In this document: positions 10,986 to 21,937 of the stretch, piece by piece | How positions within the stretch are numbered: position 1 is the first letter of the stretch | Layout: each line of letters opens with the position of its first letter | Assembly (NCBI GenBank): GCA_022829145.1 | Contig: CM040743.1 | Location: 28,323,646-28,387,645 of the forward strand | Reading direction: 5' to 3' | DNA: 64,000 nucleotides | DNA from: Albula goreensis | Lineage: Eukaryota > Chordata > Actinopteri > Albuliformes > Albulidae | Made by a program: the position numbers and the translations under genes | The notes under the pieces: generated by a model | Told to the model about the DNA's origin: nothing | The model's input: only the letters and a program-made list of their open reading frames with translations | The model's database searches: none

Positions 10986-12054
10986 GGGTTGTGACAACAT
11001 AGCCATCGGTAGCTAAGAATGAGAAGGTTAAGGAGTGTCTCTAGAATGAAAAAGGCAATGTATTCTGCGGTTCTTCTCCATAGTTAACAGTGAGTGCATT
11101 GTTTTGAACTGAACTTCACCGGAGCAAACAGTCTTGTCATCTATACTCTGAACACTCAATTTTGAGGAATACTTGGTTAAAGGGATAGACAGATGTCTGG
11201 TAAAGGATAAGTCCAAAAAAATTCCTGCTGTTCCAGAGTCCACTAATGCCTCCAACCGATGAGAAATCCCCTTCCAGGACAGAGTGACTGGCAGCTGCAG
11301 ACAGGAATGTAAACCTTGAGGCTTTTTCTGACAGCTCAGGACAGTGAGATCATAAGTGTCCTTTTTCTCTACAGTAGAGGCATCTTCCCTTTTGTCTCCT
11401 TCGATCTCTCTCAACCTTGGAGAGCCTGGTGCGGCCGAGATGCATAGGTTCTTCACTTGGAGCAGATAGCACCTCCACTAAGGGGCCTTTCAGAGTAGAG
11501 GTAGAGTCACAGTGCCCACTCAGGTGTCTCTGTTCTCTTCTTCGGTCTTGAATTCGGTAGTTAATTTGGACTGCCAGTGACACCAGAGACTCAAGATCAT
11601 TAGTACAGAAATTAGTACAGTTGGCTGTCTGTTGTTTCCACCAACCTAGAGCCCAAGCCAGAGCCTTTCCAGCAAGTAGGGAAATAACAAGCCACTTTAC
11701 CTTGTTCAATACTGAAGGATGACGGTTGCAGTTGAAAAACTAAAGAGCATTGAGTCAGGAAGCCCCGACACAGACCTGGGTCTCCGCCATACCACTGGGG
11801 GGCTGGGATTTGGGGTTTTCAAAGCAGAGGACAGGCCACTGGCCACTGGAGTATGCTGAGAAATGGATGGTGCATCCCCTGGACTAGAGGCCACTGGGGC
11901 AGGTTTTAAAGCTCTTAAAGTCTCTAAAACTTGATCCATGGAACTGGCTAGTTCCTCCAACAGACAATGATGGTTCCCAAGCATGGCTCCTTCGTTGGTG
12001 ACTGCTTCATAGAGTCTTTCAGCCTCCACTGGAGCCATGACAGCTTGGTCTTGC
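10986..12054 (-). pseudogene. Chromovirus gag and protease relic
   Basis: Starting from the LTR side, frame 11706-12038 begins MAPVEAERLYEAV, a typical chromovirus gag start. Frame 11350-11709 holds the gag C-terminus with a zinc-knuckle start (CLYCREKGHL). Frame 11028-11456 is a retropepsin with the active-site phrase ALVDSGTAG. RT and integrase are missing; the element stops where the Tc1 piece begins. Frames are shifted relative to each other. It runs opposite to the chromovirus at 1-1946, so it is a separate insertion. Confidence 0.8.
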
Positions 12055-12428
12055 TGTAAGGTTCTTTAAACCCAAAACAAAGGCTGGATCCAAAAGCAGA
12101 GGACTGAACTAAGCAGGTTCAAATTCAAAAGGGTCTTTACTAGCAAAATCAAAAGTCAGCCATTACAGACAAAGAATAAACTCTGAAGGAAACAAAAATA
12201 AATAGAGACAAGGCTCCAAAACAAGAAAGGACTAACAGCTTCTAGAAAGGCATTAAGGAACAGGACATCCATGTAAAAAGCAAAACCAAGCACTGATTGC
12301 ACAGACAAAGGGGTTTAAATACAAGGCTAAATGAGGCTCAGGTGTTGTGATGTCTTCCTTGTGGGTTGGTGAGCTGCCGTTGCCTTCTGCTCACCACTGC
12401 CAACCTCTGGTCTGGTTGACTCATGACA
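12055..12428 (-). repeat. 5' LTR of the minus-strand chromovirus
   Basis: On the minus strand the stretch starts TGTCATGAGTCAACC and ends CTTACA shortly before the gag ATG. It contains a TATA-like TATTTAAACC near 12315. No intact TGG-type primer-binding site is obvious next to it. Boundaries are inferred from the TG...CA termini alone. Confidence 0.5.
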
Positions 12429-12787
12429 TTTATGCCATAATAGTGGCTGTTTTCTAGAAAAGAAGAAAGAAAAAAAGAAAATGGGTTTCCAGATGCAGTT
12501 CAGAGTTTGTCTGACATTTTCTTAAGACAATCTGAGTAAAAACTTTGTCCCTCAACAGCTGCCAGACTTTTGTATTTCTGAAAAAGATACCATATTTTGC
12601 ACTCCCACAGCAACAGCGCCTTGTAACTGCTGTGTAATGCATTGCCTCTGGTAATGTGGACAAGGGATTTAAAAGATGTGATGCACAAATGGCTAAGCAT
12701 GTTGTGGCTGCACCACCAACTGCACACTGCCTATGATGTTGCAGAAAGATGTAGTCAGCATACAGTTGGTTCATGCTGCTGCAGGCA
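12429..12787. other. No identified gene; unexplained minus-strand frame
   Basis: A 106-codon minus-strand frame (12454-12774; starts MNQLYADYIFLQHHRQC) covers most of the stretch. It is cysteine-rich and could be a fragment of a transposase, but no diagnostic motif was seen. Confidence 0.25.
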
Positions 12788-12985
12788 CCCTAGCATGACA
12801 AGGAATGTGCTATTGTGATGAGACTAATGGGAGTTGGGCTGACCTACCCTGTATCCAACCCAATTGTTGCCTTGCCAATGGGATCTCTGGACATGGCTGG
12901 GAATAGTGAAGCTGGGAATGGAACCCCTGACCTCAGGACCTGTAGGCAGCAATTTATCCTACCAGCCACTCAGAGGCCCCTGGAT
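12788..12985 (-). repeat. tRNA-derived SINE relic
   Basis: Read on the minus strand, an A-box-like TGGCTGGTAGG is followed about 40 bases later by a B-box-like GGTTCCATTCC, the internal RNA polymerase III promoter layout of tRNA-derived SINEs. The downstream tail is not recognised. Confidence 0.5.
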
Positions 12986-13106
12986 GACCCATTCTAAAGT
13001 GTTATCTGTCAGAAATTTGAAATTGCTCTGAACAGAACTCTTGACGATGGACAAAAATACGTCTAGGTCAACACCATCAGCCTCATTAACTATGACCGAC
13101 ACCCCC

Positions 13107-13463
13107 TCAGACACAAGTCACCACGGAGCTCCGGCTGTACAGCATCATCGGGGTTCGCCAATCGCATGCTCTATCCAGCATACAGTCTAACATACGCAGC
13201 ATTATATTATGGAAGGCATCACAGCTGTCCACATTGTGTAAGGATGCAAGGTTAAACCACTGCCTAATTTCAATGTTGTTGAATGCAGGCCTACATACCA
13301 CAATCATGTCAGGGCCCTGAATCACTTCATCATCATCATTAGCCGCCTCATTTACATCACTTAATCCTTGGGAGTTATTGTTAGTGTAAGGGGTGAGGGG
13401 TATTTCAGGGTAGTCAAGCTGTCCACCTTCCTGGTTTACATCTGGTAATGCTAATTCTTAAAA
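13107..13463 (-). other. Unidentified open frame F (acidic start, hydrophobic end)
   Basis: A stop-free run of about 118 codons. The first half is rich in Asp, Asn and Pro (NEAANDDDEVIQGPD). The second half is more folded-looking (RPAFNNIEIRQWFNLASL, FHNIMLRMLDCMLDR). Upstream on the same strand another short frame (MELTTTASADLSDSNF) joins it if one base is shifted. No family recognised. It belongs to a compact cluster of minus-strand frames between 13.1 and 15.2 kb. Confidence 0.35.
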
Positions 13464-13556
13464 TTTGAATCTGAAAGATCTGCAGATGCTGTGGTAGTTA
13501 GCTCCATATCAATGGGGTCATTATTAGTGTTAATGGTTAGTGGCGGCTCTGAATTA

Positions 13557-13811
13557 TTAGTCAGGGTTTACGCCATCTAACAAAACGTCCAGTAAATCAA
13601 AAGACCTTAGGTTATCCATGGATTCTGTGTCTACCTCATCAGTGTTTACTTTTGTCAAAGCTTGTTCTAGTTGTTCAAAATTGTCATTCATTAACCCGTG
13701 TGTGTTAGTATTGTTCATGTTGTCTACTAACTGCAGCAAATATGGGTTCAAACTCTGAGAGCTTATGTTTTCAACAGATTGTGTAATGTCATTATTTAAC
13801 TCATCAACCAC
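13557..13811 (-). other. Unidentified 84-residue acidic ORF E
   Basis: ATG-initiated frame of 84 residues beginning MVDELNNDITQSVENISS, rich in Asn, Asp and Leu, ending LLDVLLDGVNPD with two stops. The spacing of hydrophobic residues (FEQLEQALTKV) suggests helix. No transmembrane segment, signal peptide or known motif. It may be part of the same protein as frame F. Confidence 0.35.
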
Positions 13812-13902
13812 ATGTAAAAGTTGTGGGTTAATGTCATCAATGTTGTGTGGTGGTTGTACCTGATGTGCCCAACCCTTTTTTCATCTGCCTCTGAGCCATT
13901 TC

Positions 13903-14103
13903 TTAACAAATCGAATATTTATTGACGATCTTCTCTAGTCTTGTCTTGTCTAGTAGTAGCTGTCTAGAAATACTTTGTCTGCTCCTTAGAACTTCGGCCT
14001 TCAGGAATGGTAAGACTTCCAAATAGACTTGCGCCCTGATGTTCTCGGCCTCCTGTTTATTCTCCTCTGTTGCGGCAACAAGTCCAAGGGACTCCCCTCT
14101 TGG
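13903..14103 (-). other. Unidentified helical open frame D
   Basis: A 66-codon stop-bounded frame without an ATG. It is strongly helix-prone, with charged heptad-like spacing (ENKQEAENIRAQVYLEVL, then LLLDKTRLEKIV). It may be an internal exon or fragment; a weak acceptor-like TTTTTGTCTGTAG lies just upstream on the minus strand. Confidence 0.3.
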
Positions 14104-14232
14104 TCATATGTCTCTGTAACTACAGACAAAAAGATAGGTCCCATTTTCATTTTGCTTCGTCTGAAAATTGTACATTGTCACAAACATTATTGTCAGTCCT
14201 TTTAACAAATTTACCGGATTCTTCTTCATTTA

Positions 14233-14358
14233 CTACTGTAGGGTTTCGGCCTTCTCTCTCTCTCCTGCAGTCAACGGGGTCTCAGGATCTGATTCTGAAG
14301 AAATTTCTTCCTCGGTCAGCTGGGTCTCAGAAATTGTTTCTGAAGAAATTTGTAGCAT
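14233..14358 (-). other. Unidentified 41-residue acidic ORF C
   Basis: ATG-initiated 41-residue frame dominated by Glu, Ser and Thr (SETQLTEEEISSESDPETPL). It shares the phrase TQLTE with the first exon of the two-exon ORF next to it. The two may be diverged copies or parts of one acidic domain. Confidence 0.3.
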
Positions 14359-14434
14359 ACTTTTGTAGCATACTATTGTAAGGCCACAGTCTTACAATAA
14401 TCAGAGTTGAAATAATTCTCACCGCTAGGTTGAT

Positions 14435-14505
14435 TCATTTCTCCTTGTTAAGTCTTAGGCGTGATCTTTTCTCCACTTCATGGGGTTTGGACAATCTTTC
14501 AAAAC
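14435..14505 (-). CDS. Exon 2 of the unidentified two-exon small gene
   Basis: Preceded on the minus strand by TTCTTTCTTATGTAG, a good polypyrimidine tract and acceptor. The exon completes a Cys codon with exon 1 and adds 22 basic residues (FERLSKPHEVEKRSRLR...) before a TGA at 14435-14437. The predicted product is 60 residues, with an acidic first half and a basic second half. Of the three frames only this one is open throughout. A second donor-like GTGAGA follows the stop, so the stop could be a later mutation in a longer gene. Confidence 0.45.
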
Positions 14506-14584
14506 CTACATAAGAAAGAATAGCTGTATATATTTCTGTCCACTAACAAAATATCAATTAAACAATTAAAGACAATATACTTAC

Positions 14585-14696
14585 ATCTAGGTGTCGATAA
14601 GAGCTCCGAGCCGTCTTCGACTTGAATAACACTCTCAGTTAATTGTGTGTCCGAAGGTAACAATAAGATCATGAGGTCCTCAGTTGGGTAGTCCAT
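14585..14696 (-). CDS. Exon 1 of an unidentified two-exon small gene
   Basis: Starts with ATG at 14696 (MDYPTEDLMILLLPSDTQ) and ends at a strong 5' splice site read on the minus strand as AGAT|GTAAGTATA. It encodes 37 residues plus one base of codon 38. The following intron is 79 bp (14506-14584), a normal size for a short teleost intron. Splicing to 14505 keeps the frame. The protein is acidic and short and no family was recognised. It could be a genuine small gene, an early exon of a larger decayed gene, or a spliced gene of a mobile element. Confidence 0.45.
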
Positions 14697-14862
14697 CTAG
14701 CACTGGATAAGACATTATATATGTTTAAAAAGATGTCAAAAAGGCTAGCCCCCTAGTCAATTCTGTAAATACATATGCTAATTTGTATCCAAGAGTCCAT
14801 CAGATCCAAGAGAACCTATTAATGCTTGAAAACATCTACTGTTTGTTTTGAGGGATATTTTG

Positions 14863-15135
14863 TTAGGGGGCAAGGGTAATATCTACCACTGACTCTCTGT
14901 TAATATTACCTTTTGGCACTGTACAACATCTGCTTGTTATGAGAGACTCAAAATATTTTGGTTGGAGCATTATTATTATTACCTCTGATAGATAATCTAT
15001 TGTCACTTTAAAATATCTGCCTATTTTCAATTGTCCTGCTTGCCATAGCACCCACAGAATTTCTTGACCATTATTGGGTGCTTCTTTTGTGTTGGTAACA
15101 TATAGGTTTGACCCGGTTCCGCCCATGTTTTCCAC
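14863..15135 (-). other. Unidentified 90-residue ORF A
   Basis: ATG-initiated frame of 90 residues with a balanced composition (EILWVLWQAGQLKIGRYFKV, then VVDITLAP at the end). An overlapping frame starts a little upstream (MTDLERHVWKTWAEPG), so the true frame is uncertain. No family recognised. First member, in transcription order, of the minus-strand cluster. Confidence 0.3.
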
Positions 15136-15773
15136 ACGTGTCTCTCCAAGTCGGTCATTTTAAGCTAATTTCTGACCTGAGAACATCTCCGAGACATGCT
15201 GTTCATCCTTTGCACAAAAAATGTTCCTGGACATCGTGCCCCAGACTCAAATACATTTTTAACCAGGAATAAGTAGCAGCCGATTTGTTTCAACACAATT
15301 TTCGTTTGCTTACTTGCTTGCTTACTCTGTTTGACATACAAACTGTTTTTATTCACTTGTTTCAACAGTATTTTCAATCTTTTTTGCTTGATTCTTTCAC
15401 ACATATTTTAATCCTTTTATTTATTTATTGTCTTTTTCTTACCTACACCATTACAAAACCCACCAGCATCTGCTTTTTACCGCTTTTCATTGTTTCATTT
15501 TACATACTTCACATTCACCACTCTAACATCACAACTCCCACATATCTAAACACTAAAAGTACCCACCAAGCACAACCCCTCACCATCCAGCAACACCCTG
15601 TTCACCTTACACCACCCCACCCTGCTCCCCCAGCAGCCCCTTCCCCTCACAACCCTGTGACCCCATCTGCGCCCGTGACCTTTATATGCTTACGTGACCC
15701 CATCAAACTTAAATCTCTTCCGCATTCTTTAGTGACAAACCGCATTACATTCCTCTCTTTTCATCATAATTCA
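15136..15773. other. No gene seen; C-rich and T-rich stretch
   Basis: The long plus-strand frame here (from 15285) is low-complexity Thr/Pro/His translation of a C-rich strand and is not credible as a gene. Nothing else recognised. Confidence 0.45.
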
Positions 15774-16696
15774 CTACTCACCATTGACCACAGTGGTGAG
15801 ACTCAATGACCTCAGGTTGATGTGGAAGTCTGGTTTCATGGTTATTGAGGTACATTTCCTCCTCTTTTTTGAGATTGACTTTCTGAAGTCCATAACAAAG
15901 ACAACAGAGGTGAACTCTGTTGCTCGATGACAGAAACAACTAATGTCAACTACATGATGCCAGGCTTGGTGCACACTACTTGGTGTATCTTCTTGGTCCG
16001 TTTTATTGTGAGAGGCACCTCTCACATTCTTTGTGCTATGGTTTCCACATCCTCTTCACTCATATAAAACAGCTTTACCACTGTGCCTGAATCCTTCATA
16101 TGCTCAAAAAAAGCTTCTGCATTTGGTATGTCCTTTCATTGTCAGACCAAATTGTCAGGCATCCTTTTCAAAGAACCTCCAACATCATCTGGAGTACCCT
16201 TGCCATGACTTGCTTCAAAGAAGCTCCATGTTGAACACTGGAAACCCCCGCGTAATGGCTCTGTGGTAATTTCCTCTCTGCTTATACTGAGTCACAGGAC
16301 TGTGACTGAAAAAGTGCAGATTCTTTACATTAGATAACTGGGCTTTCACCATGTCCAGAATTGGGTTCAAATGAGCCCATATGGCTGGAGAATCATGGTT
16401 TCTGCAAGGGAGGGCAGTGCAGAAGGACACAGGAGGTTGGTTCAATATAGAGGACACCAGTATGGAGTGTTATTTGCCAATGTGAATCGGCAAAATGCAC
16501 AGACTGTATTTCCTCTGTCACAATCATAGTCACAATTATAATTATCACTGAAATCAACATGTATCAGGCAGTTGTTGGAAGACATCTGTTCACAGAGCAT
16601 TTGGTAGCAGTTGTATTGCCACTGTATGTTGAAGACATGCCTTCTGAACTTGAACAATCTGTCCTGAAACTGTGACATAAGTTCTTCTTCTGTCAT
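15774..16696 (-). pseudogene. Transposase-like relic with IHVDFSDNY and TQYKQRGN motifs
   Basis: Three minus-strand frames in order. 16442-16696 holds WQYNCYQMLCEQMSSNNC and LIHVDFSDNYNC. 16215-16457 holds HDSPAIWAHLNPILDMV and SPVTQYKQRGNY. 15774-16025 is a third piece. As I recall, the first two motifs are hallmarks of an unnamed transposon-encoded protein found in many copies in fish and corals, where the Asp residues are presumably catalytic. The order is collinear but frames change and the middle is missing. The superfamily cannot be named from sequence alone. Confidence 0.55.
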
Positions 16697-17482
16697 GACA
16701 AGTGTTTTCTTTACAATTATAGAGTCTTTTCTTCTTCACCCAGCGTCGCATGGTTACTCTTTTCAAGGTACCACTCTGTTACTGAGGTTTCTGCAATTGA
16801 TGGGACTTTCAAAAGTGGGTACACTGTGTGCTTACACTCCTGGCATTACAAAATACTTTCAAGTTGGTGCAGGTAGTGGATTCTTTGCAGAGGTAGATAA
16901 AACATGTTAACCTTTTTTTCTGTTGTACTGATTTGTTTATTTTTGATGCTTTGTGATGTTTAGTATGCAAAGCCAGTGGTTTGTCTGCACAATGTTCTCT
17001 AACTGTTTTTCTTTATGAGTTTCCCAGTGAAGAGTTGAACATATATGTTTTTCAATTTGTTTGCCTTGGCAGCTCTGTACTTTGCTTTGATATCTAATAG
17101 AGCATAGTGGAAGTTTAACATTTTTTTGACTGGCGATGAAGCTTGGCAACCTTTTGGAATGGCTTTGGTTTTGGGCTTTCAGGGTTAGAGTGATTCACCA
17201 GCAGCAGATTTTTGTATTTTTCACACTGTCTTTATTTTCAATTTTCTTTTGTAGCTTTTCAGTTTTTCTTTGATATGTACATACTTTTCTTTTGTAGGCA
17301 CTATGTATGTGGGGTTGTCTGCAAAATAAGAATGAATATTTGTGCATTAGTTTCACACCATGAGTGTGTTTATCTTTCACCCTGAGTAGGTTTATCTTCT
17401 TTATCCTTAACCTTGTGTTTTTAAGTGTAATTAATATTTTTCTTAAGACTCTGTCAAGAATTCATTTGGAGCTATTACAAGC
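16697..17482. other. No recognised gene; probably further transposon debris
   Basis: AT-rich, with only short basic minus-strand frames (for example 16937-17149 and 17195-17380). They may be the upstream remains of the transposase-like relic, but show no motif. Confidence 0.35.
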
Positions 17483-17835
17483 TGTAATGACTCTGCCTGC
17501 AGTTCTCCTCCACACCACCAGGAGGTGACATTTATGACCTTATCAAATCTTGAGTTTAGTGCTGATTGTTTTAGGTTAGTGCTGATTGTTTGCACCTGCT
17601 TATCACCTTATTTAAGCCCTGCTCTGGTTGAGCCTAATTGCTCAGTCTTGAGTTAAGATTGCCTGTGTTTTTAGCTTGACTGTTTCCTGAGTTAAAGTAA
17701 ACCTGATTTCTTTGATTCTCTTGCTGGGTTGTTTGAGTCTTCTTGGAGGTTTGCTGCACCTGAATCCATTTAACTTCTGTGTTCCTTGGGGGTCCAGTGG
17801 TTAGAATCCAGAACTTTCAATTCCCACTCCTTACA
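17483..17835 (+). repeat. Probable solo LTR
   Basis: Begins TGTAATGAC and ends TCCTTACA, so TGTAA/TTACA form inverted termini. Inside are TATA-like TTATTTAAGCC, a GTAAACC-type poly(A) region and an exact local repeat of TTAGTGCTGATTGTTT. No flanking duplication was found (AAGC left, CACG right), so the edges are less secure than for the LTR at 39165. Confidence 0.5.
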
Positions 17836-17983
17836 CACGTCTTTTCCTGAGTGAACAGGTATAGATGACCAACTCATTTATTTGCATGTACAGAAGTTTT
17901 CTATGCATTCTTGTGTTCTTTATAGCATATCACACCTGTTGAAGAAAGTATTCATGATTCCATCACATAATCCTAAATTAACT

Positions 17984-18331
17984 CTAAATGGCTAACCTTG
18001 AATTTTCTTGTGGCTCTTCTGGATTTGCAGGGGGTGTCAGTACTGCCTCTCCTTTTTCAATCTGTCCCTGTGTCTGGCCTGGTTCACCCTCCATGTCTTG
18101 TGTGGCACTCTCTGGGCTCTTTTTGGTTGATCCTGTATTCTCTTTCTTTTTCCACTTTCTAGGTCCTCCACATATTTTTGCTTTTTTGTTTGAGTCAAGC
18201 TGCCAAATCTGCATCTCTCTTTTGCCTGTACAGTCTCTGCCTCGATGCTTCAGTGAACCTGGCCATACCTGTGAAACATCATGAATAAGTATCTGTTTGG
18301 AGATTGTAACTGTAATGAAATTCTTTTTCAA
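17984..18331 (-). other. Unidentified 115-residue hydrophilic ORF
   Basis: Lys/Glu/Pro-rich frame with a CxG-type short motif (AKICGGPRKWKKKE) and a Gly/Gln/Glu-rich tail (EGEPGQTQGQIEKGEA). It looks disordered. Not recognised; possibly a fragment of a transposon or a chance frame. Confidence 0.2.
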
Positions 18332-18499
18332 TAACCAAATTTTTCCTATTTATTAAGGTGACATAATTTTTAAGTGACTGGTGTTACAATCACTGGCTGT
18401 TACACCAATGATGATAACACCAATGAAAAATTTCCATAAAAGATAGATTTTCCAAGATGGCGTCAACAGCATCTCAAATCCAACATCTTTAATCACACC

Positions 18500-20850
18500 A
18501 GCAATAATAAATTATGACATCCATTATTTGGTAAAAACACAAAGTGTTTTACACGAACATTTAAGGATGTCACACCAATTGGATCCTTCGTTTTTTTTGA
18601 GTATGTCAAATTAGAACTGCTAAAGTTTGGAGATAGTTTGTTAACACTGGTTGGTGAGTTCAATTTGACTATCAATCCCAGTATAGATAAGTCGCATCAT
18701 ACTTCTCAGTGCAGATGTTCCCCCCCTCCCTCTCATATTTACAGTCCTTTATGACTGATTTAAATATTATTGACCCATGGCGACTCAGAAATCCAGGGGT
18801 TAAAGTCTTTACTTTTTTCTCAGGTCACCACAAAACCTATTCTCATATTGATTATATTTTTTTCAGCAAGTTGTTTAAGATTTGTCTCTGCCACTGAGAT
18901 CTTGCCAATGCTCTTTTTTGACCACACCCCAGTGCTGCTTGTTTTCTCTCACTCCAGCACCAGAGGTGGCGTTTTAACATTTTTCTTTTGCGTGATGAAC
19001 GATTGTCTTCAATTGATATGATCAGGAATGATTCAGGAGTATTGCATATGCAGCCTGCCCAAGTGAATGAAATTTTTACCAAATTTTATCGCAAACTCTA
19101 TAAATCTGGGGTCTCTTCTCAGTCAGAGGCATTCTTAAGTCCACTAAATGTCCCCACTCGCTCAGTAGCTGAAGCAGATCTCTTGGATGCTCCAATCACT
19201 TTGGAAGTATTGAAAGAAGCTGCTTCCTGTATGCAAAAACATAAATCCCCTGGACTAGATGAATTCCCCCAGAGTTATTGGTGGCACTGTGGGATTACAT
19301 TGGCACATTGTTACTTAGATCTATTGAATATTCTCTTGAAATTGGAAAATTTCATTGTGACCAGATGTCTGTACTTAACTGGTTGTTACTTAAGAGTGGT
19401 AAGGACCCATTAGAATGCTCCAGCTGGAGACCACTCTCCCTGCGAAATTCTAATCAGAAAGTGTACGTTAAGGTTTTTACTAAGAGACTAGAGACTGTTG
19501 ACCCAAAATTGGTACATCCTGACCAGGCAGGGTTCATCAAGCGCAGGCTAACAGCTGACAATCTATGAAGACTTCTTCACATCGTAGATACAGCATCAAC
19601 TTCAAAAATCCCTTGTGGAATATTATCTTTAGATGTGGAAAAAGTGTTTGACCGCCTGGAGTGGGGATACTTGTGGGCAACACTTGGGCCTTTTGGCTTT
19701 AATGAGAAGTTTATTAACATGGTAAGAACTTTATAGAATGGCCCTACTGCTAGCATCCATACAGGTCACATGATCTTCCAGCAGTTCCACCTCGAAAGAG
19801 GTACAAGGCAAGGTTGTCCCCATCTCCTATTTTGTTTGCAATCTCGCTTGAACTGACAGAGCCTTCTTATAAAACCTATATGTTTAAATAACACACATCA
19901 CTAAATTTTTTTATGTGCAGATGACATCATTCTTTTTTTATCAGAGATTTCACATTCTGTTCCACATCCTTTAGCCTTGTTAAAAAAATTTTGATCATTT
20001 TCAGGCCACAGAATTAACTGCCATTGAATTATGTTACTGTTTTACCTCTCCCTCTATTCAAATACACCCTTCTGGATTTACTTATTTGGGAATTAGGATG
20101 CATCCTAGCAAAAGCACTATCTGTGGCGACCATTATAACGTTACCTTAGATAGGATAAGGAATGACTTTAATAGATGGTATTCCTTATATATTTCATTGC
20201 ATGGCAGGATCTCAGTGGTTAAGATGAACATTTTACCTCAAATTAATTTTTTGTACTCAATGATTCCTCCTCACCCTCCTCCAAAGTTTTTAGCAGTTAT
20301 AGAGTATGTCTGTAAACAATGTATCTGGAATAATAAATGCCCAAGAATATCCTTTGAAAAATTGCAATGTCATAAATTAGTTGGTGGCCTTGCATACCCC
20401 AATTTTAAGCTTTATTTTTTTGGGCCTTTCAGTTAAGAGCCATCAGGACCTGGTTTGAGTCTTCCTCCAATGTCCCTTGGCCGATGCATAGAGGAAGATA
20501 TAGTGACACCACATAGGCTTCAAGACCTACTATTTGCAGGTGTTAAACAGAAATTTGCTTTAAGATTGGGCCCTATTATTAGTAATAAGTTAGATATATG
20601 GAATCAAGTTGAAAGGCACTTGCATGTGCAAAAAAACAACTTGAGGCCTCCCCGTTATGGCATAATAACAGCTTGCTAACAGGATCAAAACCTTTTGTGA
20701 TCCCCTCTTGGTCAGATAGGAATGTGTATGTTTTAGCAGATTTATTTGACAGTAATGGTCTTAAAACGTTTTCAGATTTAAAGGAAACTTTTTCTCTTCC
20801 AGGCACTTCTTATTTTCTCTATCTTGGACTACACGTGTTACACAACTATG
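18500..20850 (+). pseudogene. L1-like LINE ORF2, 5' and middle part
   Basis: Plus-strand relic. At about 18640-18890 the endonuclease end is visible (LVGEFNLTINP, FMTDLNIIDPWRLRNPG, YSHIDYIF). RT begins near 19000 and includes KHKSPGLDEFP, SSWRPLSLRNSNQKVYVKV, HPDQAGFIKRR and SLDVEKVFDRLEWGYL (a substituted AFDR-type motif). Frame 20086-20436 is the post-RT region. Many stops and frame changes show long decay. The element is interrupted after 20850 by the LTR array and resumes at 35110. Confidence 0.8.
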
Positions 20851-21189
20851 TGTTACACCACTCAATGTACGACAGTTTGGTGTGGAATCAGTTCAGTTTT
20901 ATTATTCACGGCAGGGCTGGCGAAACATAAAACCACAACCTGTCACTGTATCACCGAGCGCAACTTTCTTTCTCCTCAGGAGCTTCGTCTCTTCACTTCA
21001 CACACTTCTTCTTCTGCTACTTAGCTTGCGGTGCTTTCAGACGGCCAGTTCTACACTGCCCCCTGCTGTCGGGCGCAATTATACATACCCAATCCAAAAT
21101 AACCAACCATTACTGGTACCACTGAACAAAAAGTGAATAGACTACAATATCAATGCACAACAAAACAACTTATCTTTTCAGGTGCTACA
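20851..21189 (-). repeat. LTR 1 (3' LTR of the left copy)
   Basis: 339 bp, about 98% identical by eye to LTRs 2 and 3. Private differences include CAATCCAAAAT and GAATAGAC where the other two have CAATGCAAAAT and GAATAAAC. It contains CTGTATCACC and a TTTTATT (AATAAAA on the minus strand) that may be the polyadenylation signal. Confidence 0.92.
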
Positions 21190-21937
21190 ATCCTCCCCTG
21201 CAAAATAAATGTTGTCCTCAACATTGACATACATTTACAGTACACTTCTGCCTATGGAATGTAATATCAATACTCAACTTATAATTCCAAACTTACAGGT
21301 AACACTATAAATTATGACACATCAAATAATGGCAATAGCTTTCTTTTGAAAGTTAGAACAAAATAAATGGATTTCAGTACATTTCAATGGTTTTTACCAT
21401 AAGAGTACATTACTACTGTATATCATGTGATCTCATCACACTCCACTCTTAACACTACAGTGTTTAGACTTAAGAATAGTCTACCTCTGAGCAGTTGTAG
21501 CAATAGTACAGTACTACATTAATGCTGACAAATTCAAAATGAGACAAAATCATTTCTGTCATCTCACTATATACTCCATGGAGACTTCTGACTTATACAG
21601 ACTTAAACATATACTGTAACCATTCCATTTACATTATTCCAATGCCATAACTTAATTCTAACTATCTAGGTTATGACTAAAACTCTTTTTTTCACTTTGG
21701 TTATCTCAGTCCTTATTGTCCCATGACACACATAATGGACAGTACCCACTCAGTTCACAAACAGTCCCTATGACTGTGTCCACTCTTCACAGAATAATCT
21801 GCCACAGTCCATAGTGAACATTACCAGTTTATCAGTAGTATCCTGTAGGAACAAGAGTAGGATAAACTAGGTGTGTTCCAAACATGTGTGAAGGTAGCCA
21901 GGGCACACTATATTGTCCATATACTGGTGCCAGTGTA
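21190..21937 (-). other. 3' untranslated region and polypurine tract, left copy
   Basis: AT-rich non-coding tail between the pol stop and the 3' LTR; no env-like frame. Directly beside the LTR the minus strand reads GCAGGGGAGGAT (21190-21201), the expected polypurine tract. The right copy has the same region (28072-28807) with a shorter tract, GCAGGAGGAT, and lacks ten bases (GTGATCTCAT) present here near 21427. Confidence 0.6.

Noticed and set aside
15285-15809. 174-codon plus-strand frame
   Set aside because: Low-complexity Thr/Pro/His/Phe translation of C- and T-rich DNA without a motif.
20831-20860. E-box-like ACACGTGT next to the LTR
   Set aside because: It lies in the decayed L1 coding region with no gene to regulate; chance occurrence.
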